A stretch of DNA of 22,555 nt from Balneolaceae bacterium (GCA_007129085.1 SKWF01000271.1:1-22555); one strand, 5' to 3'. Counted from the first letter of the stretch, positions 1 to 8,565 are shown. Made by a program: numbers and translations. Notes: generated from the sequence alone by a model not told the origin.

Positions 1-630
1 GAAATTAACCGTACACCACCCAAGACCCAAGCCGCACTGCTTGAGGGTATGCAGGAGGCAAATGTAACCGCTTCAGGCAAACGATATGAATTAGATCAGC
101 CCTTTTTTGTGTTGGCAACTCAAAACCCGATAGAACAAGAGGGGACCTATCCCCTGCCAGAAGCACAGCTCGATCGATTCATGTTCAATATTTGGCTCAA
201 TTATCCTTCACTTGAAGAAGAGGTGCAAATTGTATCGCAAACCACCTCAAAAAAAGATGTGACGATTAATTCCATTCTGGAAAAAGACCAAATTTTAGAA
301 CTACAGAATTTAATCCGTGAAGTCCCTGTACCTGATCAAGTACTAGAAAAAGCTGTACGTTTGGTTACCCAAACCCGGCCTAATACAGAGCTCTCTCCAA
401 AATTGGTAAATGAATATTTAAGCTGGGGAGCCGGGCCAAGAGCTTCGCAATTTTTAATATTAGGCGCAAAAACCAGGGCCCTATCCGAAGGGAGATACAA
501 TGTAGAGCTAAGTGATATAAAGTCATTGGCCATTCCGGTTTTACGCCATAGAATTGTTACCAATTACGCCGCCGAAGCTGAAGGGCTTTCTACCGTAGAT
601 ATTATTAATAAACTTGTCAAAACGTTGTAA
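1..630 (+). CDS. MoxR-family AAA+ ATPase, C-terminal part (5' end outside window)
   Basis: The reading frame is open from base 1, so the gene begins upstream. The first visible residues, EINRTPPKTQAALLEGM, are the end of the Walker B motif (normally DEINR) and the helix after it. The sensor 1 strand (LATQNPIEQEG) and the LDRF arginine-finger motif follow, then the lid domain. About 209 residues remain of a protein that is usually 310-340 long, so the Walker A half is missing. MoxR ATPases are chaperone-like and usually act with von Willebrand A (VWA) proteins on metal insertion or on assembly of envelope and stress complexes. Here a VWA membrane protein starts 15 bases downstream, which fits that pairing and suggests one operon. 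The family is certain; the substrate is unknown. Confidence 0.95.
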   Translation, partial: EINRTPPKTQAALLEGMQEANVTASGKRYELDQPFFVLATQNPIEQEGTYPLPEAQLDRFMFNIWLNYPSLEEEVQIVSQTTSKKDVTINSILEKDQILELQNLIREVPVPDQVLEKAVRLVTQTRPNTELSPKLVNEYLSWGAGPRASQFLILGAKTRALSEGRYNVELSDIKSLAIPVLRHRIVTNYAAEAEGLSTVDIINKLVKTL

Positions 631-645
631 TCACTTTGAACGAAT

Positions 646-2763
646 ATGATCAGTCTTTTTATACAAGGATTTAGCCCTGTACTTCCTGCAATCCTGCTGA
701 TCATAATTTTAGCCTTCTCAATTGCCCTTTCCTGGTGGAGTTACCAATATCTCACCTCTATTCCATTGTGGAAAAAAACCGGCCTGATTACGCTTCGTGC
801 ATCAGCTTTAACTATTCTTTTACTGCTGCTTTTTAATCCTTTTTTACAGATTACTGAAACTGAAATTCAAAACCCTGAAATTTATATCTATCTGGATGAC
901 AGCCAGAGCGTAGATATCACCCGTGGTGAGTATAACGGACTGGAGAGTTATCAAGAAATTCTAAGTTCGCTGGAATCAAACCTGGATGATAATTTTGAAT
1001 ACACGTTTCATCTGTTTGATAACGAAGTGCGTGAAGGGTCAGAAGTTGAAGCCTTGGGAACAGCTACGAATATTCAAACTGCAGTTGAGCATATTGCGGA
1101 TAATCAGAATGATATGGTATCTGCTATCCTTATTTCTGATGGAATCTACACTCGTGGCAGAAATCCGATTTTCACGGCTCAAAATCAATCCACTCCTATA
1201 TTTACCATTCCGATAGGTGATACAACCGACGTTCGTGATGTGCTTATCTCTGATGTAGGTTTTAACTCAACAGCCTATCTAGATACAAGGGAAACAATTA
1301 GAGTAGAAATTCAACAAAGTGGGTATCCGAATGAGGTGGCTTCTGTTGATCTTTATAGAAATGGAGAATTATATGATGAGCGCGAGGTTGAGTTTATTGA
1401 AGAAACGAGCAGCCATGAGGTGCAATTTGATGTAGAGTATGATGAAGAAGGTGTGGTTCAGTACGAGGTAGACATCCCCGGCCTGCCCGAAGAATTTACC
1501 CTGCAGAATAACACCGAAACGTTTGCGGTTGATGTTCTTGATGCTCGTACGAATATTTTGTCACTGGCATTTGAAGTGCACCCTGATGTTGCCTCCATAA
1601 GGCGATTAATAGCTTCAGATCGGCAAAATGAACTTACCTCCACAAATTTTATTAGAGATGGAGTGTATACAAATATAGATCCCACCACTGAAGGTGAAGA
1701 TTATGATTTAATTGTGCTACACGGTTTACCCTCTCAAAATGATCCGATTACAGCTTGGCTAAATGAGCAGGATGAAACGCCGATGGTCCTGTTTCAAACC
1801 CCGGCCGGTTATCAGCAGATGGATCAAGCCGAAGTTTTAGATGCTTTTCCGCATTCAGTCAGTACTACAGGCTCAATTTTAGATGTTCACCTAAATCTCG
1901 TATCAGATAGAGACTCCCATCCTATTCTGGAATTTACAGCTATCGATTTCAGAAGATTTCCCACTGTTAAAACTATGCAAACAGATTACTCCCTATCGGG
2001 ATTGGCTGAATCGCATATTATGGCGGAGTATCAACGTAATGAAACAGATATCCCAATTGTGGTTACCGAATTAGATGTAGACAGGCGATCAGTTTTCATA
2101 AATGCTTTTGGCTGGTTTAGGTATGCTACCTCTGCCAATGAAGAGGTAAATAACTTTTATAATGAATTTTTTACGAACGTCATTTCGTGGGCTTCCACAT
2201 CTCCTGATGAGGATAATTTGACCATCCAACCGGCTGATGATTCATTCACAGAAAATGAGAACATTGTTATACGGGGAAATTTAGTAAATGAACGGGGGGA
2301 GCCCGAACCGGATGCACTTATTGAGCTGGAATTAGAACTGCAAGAAGAGGAGGAAACGCAGCAATTTAGGATGAACAGTATTGGCAATGGAGAGTACGAA
2401 GTTGATTTAGGTACATTTCCGGAAGGTTTTTACAGAGTTCGAGCTGAAGCAACGAAGGGAGATCGTACTATCGGTGGAGCTGAAACTTCATTTAATGTTG
2501 GGCAATCTACACTGGAATTTATGAATACGCGACGTAACGATCAGCTGTTGACTCAATTGAGCGCCAGGACAGGCGGTCTCTTCCTCTCTGACCATCAATT
2601 AGGAGCTATGTATGACTTACTATCAGAGCGGGGCTTAAATGAGCAAATTGAGCGAATACATCAAGAGAATAGATATTTATATAGTATGCCCTTCTGGTTC
2701 TTTATTGTCATTGTGCTGCTCAGTGCAGAATGGATACTTCGCCGAACCATCTCTCTTCCATAG
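646..2763 (+). CDS. membrane-anchored VWA-domain protein (BatA-like)
   Basis: A 705-residue protein with two N-terminal membrane segments (about residues 13-30 and 47-67) and one at the C-terminus (about 682-700). Between them is a VWA fold with a MIDAS metal site: D84-x-S86-x-S88 (DDSQS) and the SDG turn at 164-166. A region around DLIVLHGLPSQND and MVLFQTP resembles the glutamine-amidotransferase-like fold often found in such proteins. An Ig-like segment before the last helix (FTENENIVIRGNLVNERGEP) looks like an adhesion or carbohydrate-type beta sandwich. It starts 15 bases after the MoxR stop and is probably co-transcribed. MoxR/VWA pairs act together at the envelope, but the client is unknown. 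No DUF58 gene lies between the two, although many MoxR-Bat operons have one. The architecture call is good; a precise name is not possible. Confidence 0.8.
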   Translation: MISLFIQGFSPVLPAILLIIILAFSIALSWWSYQYLTSIPLWKKTGLITLRASALTILLLLLFNPFLQITETEIQNPEIYIYLDDSQSVDITRGEYNGLESYQEILSSLESNLDDNFEYTFHLFDNEVREGSEVEALGTATNIQTAVEHIADNQNDMVSAILISDGIYTRGRNPIFTAQNQSTPIFTIPIGDTTDVRDVLISDVGFNSTAYLDTRETIRVEIQQSGYPNEVASVDLYRNGELYDEREVEFIEETSSHEVQFDVEYDEEGVVQYEVDIPGLPEEFTLQNNTETFAVDVLDARTNILSLAFEVHPDVASIRRLIASDRQNELTSTNFIRDGVYTNIDPTTEGEDYDLIVLHGLPSQNDPITAWLNEQDETPMVLFQTPAGYQQMDQAEVLDAFPHSVSTTGSILDVHLNLVSDRDSHPILEFTAIDFRRFPTVKTMQTDYSLSGLAESHIMAEYQRNETDIPIVVTELDVDRRSVFINAFGWFRYATSANEEVNNFYNEFFTNVISWASTSPDEDNLTIQPADDSFTENENIVIRGNLVNERGEPEPDALIELELELQEEEETQQFRMNSIGNGEYEVDLGTFPEGFYRVRAEATKGDRTIGGAETSFNVGQSTLEFMNTRRNDQLLTQLSARTGGLFLSDHQLGAMYDLLSERGLNEQIERIHQENRYLYSMPFWFFIVIVLLSAEWILRRTISLP

Positions 2764-2788
2764 AAATTTAAATTGCACATAAAATCAC

Positions 2789-2835
2789 GTCAATTTAGCC
2801 GCTATCGATCTATGTAAATTGACCTATATTTTTTT
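2789..2835 (+). terminator. probable rho-independent terminator of the MoxR/VWA operon
   Basis: A perfect 9-base inverted repeat, GTCAATTTA (2789-2797) and TAAATTGAC (2815-2823), encloses a 17-base loop. A run of seven T follows at 2829-2835. It begins 25 bases after the VWA stop on the same strand. The stem is AT-rich and the T run starts five bases after it, so the terminator is only moderately convincing. Confidence 0.45.
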
Positions 2836-3104
2836 ACTACTCCCTAGACTGCCATGGAGTCAGAAACATTAATTCTGATGTATTTACAAAAATACTAACA
2901 AGGTTTTTATCGTCTGTAATAAAAATTTCGATCTAGCCCTCGATCAACGATTTTAATATCCACCGATCATCTTTATCAAGAACACTTGTATTTAAGATGG
3001 TTTGACCAAATGAGAGTTCAATAAACAACTTACCATGTGAACTGCATCACTACACAGTAATAACAGTCTATACATCAAATCTTCACTTATAAAAAAGTGT
3101 AGAC

Positions 3105-3139
3105 ATAAAAAAAGCCCCACTCGTTTAAGAGTGAGGCTT
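3105..3139 (-). terminator. rho-independent terminator after the coiled-coil protein gene
   Basis: Read on the minus strand, a GC-rich stem GCCTCACTC/GAGTGGGGC (one mismatch, loop of six bases, arms at 3129-3137 and 3114-3122) is followed directly by a run of T (the A-run around 3107-3113 on the plus strand). It lies about 46 bases past the stop of the minus-strand gene that ends at 3185. Confidence 0.8.
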
Positions 3140-3184
3140 AAAAGCTTTGTAACGATACAGATATCGCTAGTTAGCTACTTATCG

Positions 3185-4405
3185 TTAGTTCTTTTTGGTA
3201 ACCAAGAGAACTATAAGTCCAATAATTACTGCAAGACTGATAAGGAACAGGATAAACATCAAGTTGGAAGTAGGAGCAGCATGTTGTCCCCAGTCTCCAA
3301 GCTTAACATCAATTGCTGCGATATCTGATTGGGAAAGTACATTTCCGGCAATCAGGTGCTCGCCCCACTGTGCTTTTACAGTGTTATTCCAGTAATCAGA
3401 GAAGCTTCTGTAAAGTTCGTAATCAGCTTCTTCGTTCTGTTCTTGAGCAACTGCAATGGCATCATCAACAAATGCATTTAGAGCGTTGTTAAATGTGTCA
3501 TCACTTGTAAACTCAGGAAGTTCAATTCCGTTTTGGTTAAATGCGCTACTAAGAGCACCCCAAAGTTTGTTGTTTACACTTGCTTCCCAAGCTGAAAGAA
3601 GATCAGTGATCTCTTGTTCTGCTTGGACGGGTCGATCAGGAGCGTAAGCACTTGCCATACGTTCTCCGATTTTGTCCCAAATGGTATCAAAGTATCCGTG
3701 CTGGGCTCTCATCCGTAAAAAGTCGGCAGCTTCGAGTCCTGCATCACGATCAGCAAGGTTAATGTACTCCGAAATAATGGTCTCGAGCAGTGCCAGCGGA
3801 TCGTCTTCAAGACTTTCAGCAGCTTCTGCAATCTCAGACTGCGTTTCAGCATCCATTGCTTCGTATCTTCTCATCAAGTCATCAAGCAATTCGGATACAA
3901 ACGCATCTCTGTTTTCGAGGCTTTCCCGATATTGAGAAACGAGTCCGGATAGTCTGCGTTCGTTAGCAGCAGATCGTTCCATACGTTCTCTAAGAGCATC
4001 GGAATCTTCATCCATTTCAGATAGTTGACTTCTCAACTCTTCAATTTCAGCTTCGAGTTCTGCAATTCGTTCGTTCAGGTCTTCAATAACTGCGATGTTA
4101 TCTTGAGTTACTGATAAACGAGACTGCAAATCGCCGATTCGTTGTTCGAACGTATCAGGATAGAGTGCTTGATCCAATAGATCTGCATAGCCTGAGTATT
4201 CGGCTTCAAGTTCACTGATTTCATCAACTAATGAAGCAACTTCATCAGACGATGATGCCTCGTCCACTTTTTGAACGAGTTCTTGGTAATCAGCTCTAAA
4301 GTCTTGCTGCACTTGGTGGTCGGACTGTTGTGCGACTACTGTTGTGCTTGCAACAAATAAAAGAGCTGCCAATGTAGAAATAGTAGATGTCATAAATTTC
4401 TTCAT
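3185..4405 (-). CDS. exported coiled-coil protein with C-terminal membrane anchor, function unknown
   Basis: 406 residues. The N-terminus is a signal peptide (MKKFMTSTISTLAALLFVAS, probable cleavage after TTVVA). Residues about 45-190 are rich in Glu, Leu, Arg and Ala with heptad-like spacing (LNERIAELEAEIEELRSQL), which indicates a long coiled coil. A mostly helical domain without a recognised motif follows (about 200-375). The protein ends with a hydrophobic helix (LMFILFLISLAVIIGLIVLL, about 382-402) and a short basic tail, VTKKN. It should therefore sit in the periplasm, held by its C-terminus. AGAGGG lies eight bases before the ATG, a better ribosome site than most genes here have. A lipoprotein gene ends 11 bases upstream on the same strand, so the two are probably made together and may form an envelope pair. 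I do not recognise the family. Confidence 0.75.
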   Translation of the reverse strand: MKKFMTSTISTLAALLFVASTTVVAQQSDHQVQQDFRADYQELVQKVDEASSSDEVASLVDEISELEAEYSGYADLLDQALYPDTFEQRIGDLQSRLSVTQDNIAVIEDLNERIAELEAEIEELRSQLSEMDEDSDALRERMERSAANERRLSGLVSQYRESLENRDAFVSELLDDLMRRYEAMDAETQSEIAEAAESLEDDPLALLETIISEYINLADRDAGLEAADFLRMRAQHGYFDTIWDKIGERMASAYAPDRPVQAEQEITDLLSAWEASVNNKLWGALSSAFNQNGIELPEFTSDDTFNNALNAFVDDAIAVAQEQNEEADYELYRSFSDYWNNTVKAQWGEHLIAGNVLSQSDIAAIDVKLGDWGQHAAPTSNLMFILFLISLAVIIGLIVLLVTKKN

Positions 4406-4416
4406 AGTTATCCCTC

Positions 4417-4857
4417 TTATCTGAGTCCTTCGTGTGTTAAGGTATAAGTTTCGCCTGTACCTAGATCAACCAGTTCGATGTTTCCATCTCGCAGGTTAAA
4501 GGCAGGTTGACTTAGTTCCCCAATTTCGATTTTAGTTTCTAATTTGAGTTCACTTTCAGCCGATTCAAACACGTATACGTTGTTGAAGCCGCTTGCAGTT
4601 AGGAAGTAATATCCGGCACGATTTCGAATAAGACGTACTTCCTCTGCAGGAACGCCCTCTTCTTCGATAATTGGTCCGATATTAAATTTAACTGCATAAC
4701 GCTGATCGTGAACCTCTAAATTGTCGTCGGGTGCAATTACGCTCTCAATAGGCTGAGAGTAATCAACATCCTCAAGGACAAGAGAAGGACCACATGCAGC
4801 AGCGCCAAACAATAAAGCTACACACAGCGAAAGTGTGGTTAGTTTTGGTTTTGCCAT
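4417..4857 (-). CDS. small predicted lipoprotein, function unknown
   Basis: 146 residues. The N-terminus has a positive region (MAKPKL), a hydrophobic core and a lipobox ending in GAAAC, with Cys22 as the predicted lipidated residue and Gly at +2. The mature part is acidic and rich in beta-strand-type sequence (YYFLTASGFNNVYVFE, VDLGTGETYTLTHEG), which could form a small beta sandwich or propeller-like fold. It lies 11 bases upstream of the exported coiled-coil gene and 66 bases downstream of apt on the same strand. The lipoprotein call is firm. Its role is unknown, and I recognise no homologous family. Confidence 0.7.
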   Translation of the reverse strand: MAKPKLTTLSLCVALLFGAAACGPSLVLEDVDYSQPIESVIAPDDNLEVHDQRYAVKFNIGPIIEEEGVPAEEVRLIRNRAGYYFLTASGFNNVYVFESAESELKLETKIEIGELSQPAFNLRDGNIELVDLGTGETYTLTHEGLR

Positions 4858-4901
4858 AATAGTACTATTTCTGATGTTTTAGTGAGTGTTTAGTTGTAGA
4901 T

Positions 4902-4926
4902 AAAAAATGAAACTGATGTTCCATCA
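4902..4926 (-). terminator. weak terminator-like hairpin at the end of apt
   Basis: On the minus strand, TGATG-GAA-CATCA (4914-4926) includes the apt stop codon. Seven bases later comes a run of six T (A-run 4902-4907 on the plus strand). The five-base stem is weak, so read-through into the lipoprotein gene is likely even if it works. Confidence 0.25.
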
Positions 4927-5460
4927 TACCTTTAGTAAACTTCTGCAAGGAATTGATGAATCCAACGATGTAGTACCGTTTAGAAATTCAATCTCCATAA
5001 TAAAGGAAAAGCCAACAATGATTCCACCCAATTTTTCAACTAATTTAGATGCCGCTGATACAGTACCACCGGTTGCTATTAAATCATCGTGGATTATCAC
5101 CCGATCCCCTTTCTTAAGGGCATCAGCGTGTATTTCAAGGGAGTCTGAACCGTATTCTAATTCATATTTTTGGCTGTAAGTATCCGCCGGTAACTTGCCT
5201 GGCTTTCGAATTGGAATAAATCCTGCGTTTAAATCCTGCGCAAGTTTAGGCCCCAATAGAAATCCTCGTGATTCTAATCCTGCTACGTAGTCAACCTCTT
5301 CATCTTTAAATGGCATCACCAATAACGATGATGTTTTATTTAGAGCTTCTTTATTTCCAAGAAGAGGTGTAAAATCTTTAAATTGAATTCCGGGTTCAGG
5401 AAAGTCCGGAATTGTACGTATGTAGTTTAATAAAAAATTTGTGTCTGCTTTATCAATCAT
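4924..5460 (-). CDS. apt: adenine phosphoribosyltransferase
   Basis: 178 residues, the usual length of the family. The enzyme salvages adenine by joining it to PRPP to make AMP in the cytoplasm. The N-terminus RTIPDFPEPGIQFKDFTPLL is a family hallmark. AGLESRGFLLGP follows, and then the PRPP-binding loop IIHDDLIATGGT at about residues 122-134. The usual VDD of this loop reads HDD here. The C-terminal tail (SSIPCRSLL) resembles the typical ending. It starts with ATG and is divergent from tadA, 77 bases away, so the two promoters share that gap. The downstream lipoprotein gene is 66 bases away and may be partly co-transcribed. Confidence 0.95.
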   Translation of the reverse strand: MIDKADTNFLLNYIRTIPDFPEPGIQFKDFTPLLGNKEALNKTSSLLVMPFKDEEVDYVAGLESRGFLLGPKLAQDLNAGFIPIRKPGKLPADTYSQKYELEYGSDSLEIHADALKKGDRVIIHDDLIATGGTVSAASKLVEKLGGIIVGFSFIMEIEFLNGTTSLDSSIPCRSLLKV

Positions 5461-5537
5461 TCAAGTGTAAATCGTTCGATTGCAAAATCTTCTGCATACC
5501 TTAAATAAGAGTCATTAACATACCATTTTTATTGCAA

Positions 5538-6008
5538 ATGTTTAATCAAAATAATCTATTAAAGCATAAAAAATATATGAATGAGGCCCTTAAACTTGCC
5601 CGTTCTGCATTTCATGAAGATGAGGTGCCTGTAGGAGCAGTTGTGGTACACGAGAATCGGATCGTTGGTCGCGGCCACAACCAGGTAGAACTATTAAGAG
5701 ATCCTACCGCACACGCCGAAATGCTCGCTATTTCTGCCGCTTGCGATACGCTAAAGCAGAAGTATCTGCAGAAATGCACACTTTATGTTACTCTTGAACC
5801 GTGCGCAATGTGTTCCGGAGCAATTGTATGGACAAAGTTAGATCGAGTTGTATTTGGTGCCATGGATGAACGAGCCGGAGGTTGTGGTTCAGTGTTTAAT
5901 ATTGCAGAAAATAAGCAGCTCAACCATCAAGCCGAAATTATACAAGGCATTATGGAGCAGGAGTCAAAAAAATTACTTAAAACTTTTTTTGAAAAAAAGA
6001 GGAAGTAA
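5538..6008 (+). CDS. tadA: tRNA adenosine(34) deaminase
   Basis: 156 residues from the ATG at 5538; a TTG two codons earlier is a less likely start. The enzyme converts A34 of tRNA-Arg(ACG) to inosine. The zinc site of the cytidine/deoxycytidylate deaminase fold is complete: H59-A-E61, with Glu as the proton shuttle, and P88-C89-A-M-C92. The family signatures DEVPVGAVVV and GHNQVE are present, as is GAMDERAGGCGS after the second zinc motif. It is divergent from apt and converges with the hydrolase-DedA fusion gene, whose stop lies 10 bases beyond. No terminator fits in that gap. Confidence 0.96.
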   Translation: MFNQNNLLKHKKYMNEALKLARSAFHEDEVPVGAVVVHENRIVGRGHNQVELLRDPTAHAEMLAISAACDTLKQKYLQKCTLYVTLEPCAMCSGAIVWTKLDRVVFGAMDERAGGCGSVFNIAENKQLNHQAEIIQGIMEQESKKLLKTFFEKKRK

Positions 6009-6018
6009 TTGCTGTGTA

Positions 6019-7599
6019 TTAATTTATATACTTTTGCTTAAGGCGGATTACCCGAACGGCGAACTCTTTTCTACCCTTTCTCGTAGATAGCGGAAGCAGT
6101 AGCTTTATTAACATAAACATTGCTACGACAAAACCTACAATGATATATAATGCGTACTCCTGATAGATTTCAAGAAACACCAACATTTGTGTCCCCAGCA
6201 TTACCGAAAGCCCAACTACCAGAGGAGCCCAAATGGCGATTGCCAGTAAAAAGTAAAGTAGAAAAAGTGAAAAATTGGCTTTTACTATACCAGCCGAGAA
6301 ATAGGTTGGAAATCTTGTGCCAGGCAAAAAGCGGGAAATGAAAATAATTTTTAAACCATTGTTCTGGAACATCGAATCGGCCCAAATAACATCCTTCTCT
6401 TTTACAATCCATCGAAACGGTATCCACTTTAATACCGGACTGCCAACATATCTGCCCAGCCAATAAATAATAATATCTGTTATTAAAATTCCGGCCAGAC
6501 TTCCAACGAGTGCATGCCCAAAATGTATTCCACCACTTGCCACCACCAAACCACCACCAATGGCAGCTAAATCTTCGCTAATTACTGAAATAAGCGCTAT
6601 CAATACAATTGCGATTATTAGTGTCCACCCATCAGCAACTTCTCGTTTTGATGAATCAAATTCTTCTTCTGACTGTGCAATTCTTTCAGTGGTTGCCTCT
6701 CCCCTTGTTATAGATTGCCCTGCAGATATTTGACTGATGAAATCTAAAATTTCATTTGAGTAAGCGGCGGAATTTTTAAATATGGAGTCATGGCCTCCAT
6801 CGAACCGAATGAGTTCACTTTGAGGAATAATTCTGTGATGTTCCAAAGCATTTACAAATGGAACATGAAGATCTTCTTCGGCATGAAGAATTAACGTGGG
6901 ACGATCAAAATCGTTTAAGTATTGGCGATAATTTCGTTGATCTAAATTGCTCAGAAATCGTGCAAGCTGCATATCGATACCAATATGTTGAGCCCAACCC
7001 GCATGCGGCAAACCGTATTGAATTACGGAAGTTCCGGCATAAATGAATGTATAAACCGCCGAATTTAAAACATGATATCCTAAATAGTTTAGCTCCTGAA
7101 CGCCAATTCCACCCAGCATGCTAAAACTTTGTAATTGGTTATCGGGTTGTGAATTAGCGAACTCTATGGCAACACTGTTGCCAAAACCTTGGCCGGCAAT
7201 ATGCACTTTTGAAAGCTCGAGGCTATCAATTACCGACGCCATTAAACGACTGTATTTTTCTGATGACTGGTTGATCCGGCTCCCATCCCGGGTAGTTTTC
7301 GGATAAATTGGAATAAGCACATTTATGCTATCTGATAAGTTCTGCGCAAGTGGTTCCAGATTATCAATCCCATAAAATGGGTCAGGAAAGAGAAGTATAT
7401 ATTTATCCGAATCACTGTTTACATAAGCCAAATAAGAGTGGTCAATCATCTCTCCATCCAACTCTACAGTTATTGATTCTTGATTTAAGTACGGCTTATC
7501 CTCGATGGGGAAAACTAACTGAATAAAGAATGAGAGTGAATAGATACCCCCGATAATCGCTAAAATAAAATACCAGCGACGGTTTGATAAAATGGGCAT
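6019..7599 (-). CDS. fusion of a degenerate alpha/beta hydrolase with a DedA/VTT membrane protein
   Basis: 526 residues in two parts. After an N-terminal membrane helix (about 9-29) comes an alpha/beta hydrolase fold (about 50-295). The acid and histidine of the triad are visible (D243 in EEDLHVP, H270 in GGHDS), but the nucleophile elbow reads G136-Q-G138-F-G140. Glycine (codon GGT at 7186-7188) stands where the catalytic serine belongs. The second part (about 330-526) is a DedA/SNARE-associated (VTT) domain with SEDLAAIGGGLV and the hallmark FISRFLPGTRFPTYFSAG. DedA proteins are implicated in moving lipid carriers across the inner membrane. The gene starts 7 bases after the PlsC-type acyltransferase stop, so both probably form an operon for phospholipid or lipid-carrier handling. 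The hydrolase part is probably a binding or scaffold domain, unless another residue serves as nucleophile. Confidence 0.85.
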   Translation of the reverse strand: MPILSNRRWYFILAIIGGIYSLSFFIQLVFPIEDKPYLNQESITVELDGEMIDHSYLAYVNSDSDKYILLFPDPFYGIDNLEPLAQNLSDSINVLIPIYPKTTRDGSRINQSSEKYSRLMASVIDSLELSKVHIAGQGFGNSVAIEFANSQPDNQLQSFSMLGGIGVQELNYLGYHVLNSAVYTFIYAGTSVIQYGLPHAGWAQHIGIDMQLARFLSNLDQRNYRQYLNDFDRPTLILHAEEDLHVPFVNALEHHRIIPQSELIRFDGGHDSIFKNSAAYSNEILDFISQISAGQSITRGEATTERIAQSEEEFDSSKREVADGWTLIIAIVLIALISVISEDLAAIGGGLVVASGGIHFGHALVGSLAGILITDIIIYWLGRYVGSPVLKWIPFRWIVKEKDVIWADSMFQNNGLKIIFISRFLPGTRFPTYFSAGIVKANFSLFLLYFLLAIAIWAPLVVGLSVMLGTQMLVFLEIYQEYALYIIVGFVVAMFMLIKLLLPLSTRKGRKEFAVRVIRLKQKYIN

Positions 7600-7606
7600 A
7601 TCCAGA

Positions 7607-8404
7607 TTAAAAAGTTATCGGTTTATAGTCAGTTTTTTCGGGCGAACACATGGGAGTAAAAATCTCTGTGGCTTTCTGATGAAGTTCTTCAGCTAACTGT
7701 TTTCGGTCTTTAGAATGAACTTTAGATTCACCAAATGTAACGGTTGCCTCGATTTTTGATAGTTTAGCTAAGTTATAAAGATGTTTATGCATTGGGGTAT
7801 CTCCCCACCAATTCACATCTTTATAGGCGCTGCAGCCTTTTTTAGAATTACAGCCATAATGTATAACACAATAGGACACCTCAATATTTTCACGAGCAGG
7901 TAATTCCAACAAAGGGGGTCTGAATGGCAATATTTTCGCTCCCGGTGATGTAGTTCCTTCCGCAAATAGTGTAACTCCTCTGTATTTATTTAGGTGATTG
8001 GAAATAATACTGTTGACCCGCTTTACATCTCGTTTTTTTCTTCTGTTGATGAAAACAATCCCGATTGATTTAGAAATCGTTCCAAGAACCGGCCATTTTG
8101 AAACTTCAGATTTTGCGATGAACGTTGTTTTTAAAATTGAGAACAGTACAATGATATCAATATAACTCAAATGGTTAGATACCAAGTAAAATGGCGGAGT
8201 TGGAATATCTCCTCGAATGTTAACGTTAATGGATAAGGAACGCGCGCTTATTACCCCCCATTTCGTCAAACAATAATTTCTCCAGCTTTCGCTATTCACA
8301 CGAAATATCTTTAGAAAAAATGTTCCAATTACTAAAATGGCAAAGATGATAAGAGTGGCGCTAAAAACACCAATTATTTTGCTTATAGCTTTTAGATGAA
8401 TCAT
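7607..8404 (-). CDS. 1-acyl-sn-glycerol-3-phosphate acyltransferase (PlsC family)
   Basis: 265 residues with one N-terminal membrane segment (about 10-31). The acyltransferase motifs are complete: N77-H78-x4-D83 (NHLSYID), which is the catalytic pair, then AKSEVSKWPVLG, INRRKKRD and F-A-E149-G-T-T-S (phosphate-binding EGT motif). Proteins of this family acylate lysophosphatidic acid at sn-2 on the inner membrane to make phosphatidic acid. The substrate could also be another lysophospholipid or an ornithine lipid precursor, so I give no gene symbol. It is followed after 7 bases by the hydrolase-DedA fusion, which suggests a shared lipid role. It is divergent from the hydrolase gene at 8566. 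Confidence 0.88.
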   Translation of the reverse strand: MIHLKAISKIIGVFSATLIIFAILVIGTFFLKIFRVNSESWRNYCLTKWGVISARSLSINVNIRGDIPTPPFYLVSNHLSYIDIIVLFSILKTTFIAKSEVSKWPVLGTISKSIGIVFINRRKKRDVKRVNSIISNHLNKYRGVTLFAEGTTSPGAKILPFRPPLLELPARENIEVSYCVIHYGCNSKKGCSAYKDVNWWGDTPMHKHLYNLAKLSKIEATVTFGESKVHSKDRKQLAEELHQKATEIFTPMCSPEKTDYKPITF

Positions 8405-8508
8405 TTACGTAAGATAACAGTTTCAATGTTTTAGGAACAATGTAATATCTCTCACTCTTTTCGTGGTTTAATATTATTTCCCATCAAAATGGATTAATTT
8501 CGGTCTTC

Positions 8509-8516
8509 TATTTTTG
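8509..8516 (+). promoter_or_regulatory. possible Bacteroidota-type -7 element
   Basis: TATTTTTG matches the TAnnTTTG consensus and lies 49 bases before the ATG of the hydrolase gene at 8566. No TTG is found at the expected 19-21 base distance upstream, so this is a half-match only, in AT-rich DNA. Confidence 0.3.
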
Positions 8517-8565
8517 ATGTAAACAATATTTAGTACAACTTTTTAAATTACCGTAATTAACAAGA

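Larger units (their letters stand above)
2764..3184. other. noncoding intergenic region with inverted repeats
   Basis: This 421-base stretch between convergent genes holds no convincing ORF. It contains a plus-strand terminator candidate near its left end and a clear minus-strand terminator near its right end, listed separately. Between them are small perfect inverted repeats: ACTCC/GGAGT (2839-2860), TCAGAA/TTCTGA (2860-2878), GTATTT/AAATAC (2880-2895) and the near-perfect GTCTATAC/GTGTAGAC (3066-3104). The rest is AT-rich and I see nothing else in it. Confidence 0.6.

Noticed and set aside
3060..3140. CRISPR array or tandem repeat at the intergenic hairpins
   Set aside because: The repeats are inverted pairs of 5-9 bases with different sequences, not repeated units with equal spacers. 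One of them is a terminator.
3185..3270. C-terminal sorting signal (exosortase or sortase type) in the coiled-coil protein
   Set aside because: The hydrophobic helix and KKN tail fit in form, but no PEP, LPXTG or similar motif precedes the helix, so a plain membrane anchor is simpler.
6170..6463. 97-codon minus-strand ORF inside the DedA part
   Set aside because: It is a shadow in another frame of the hydrolase-DedA gene, with no motif and no ribosome site.
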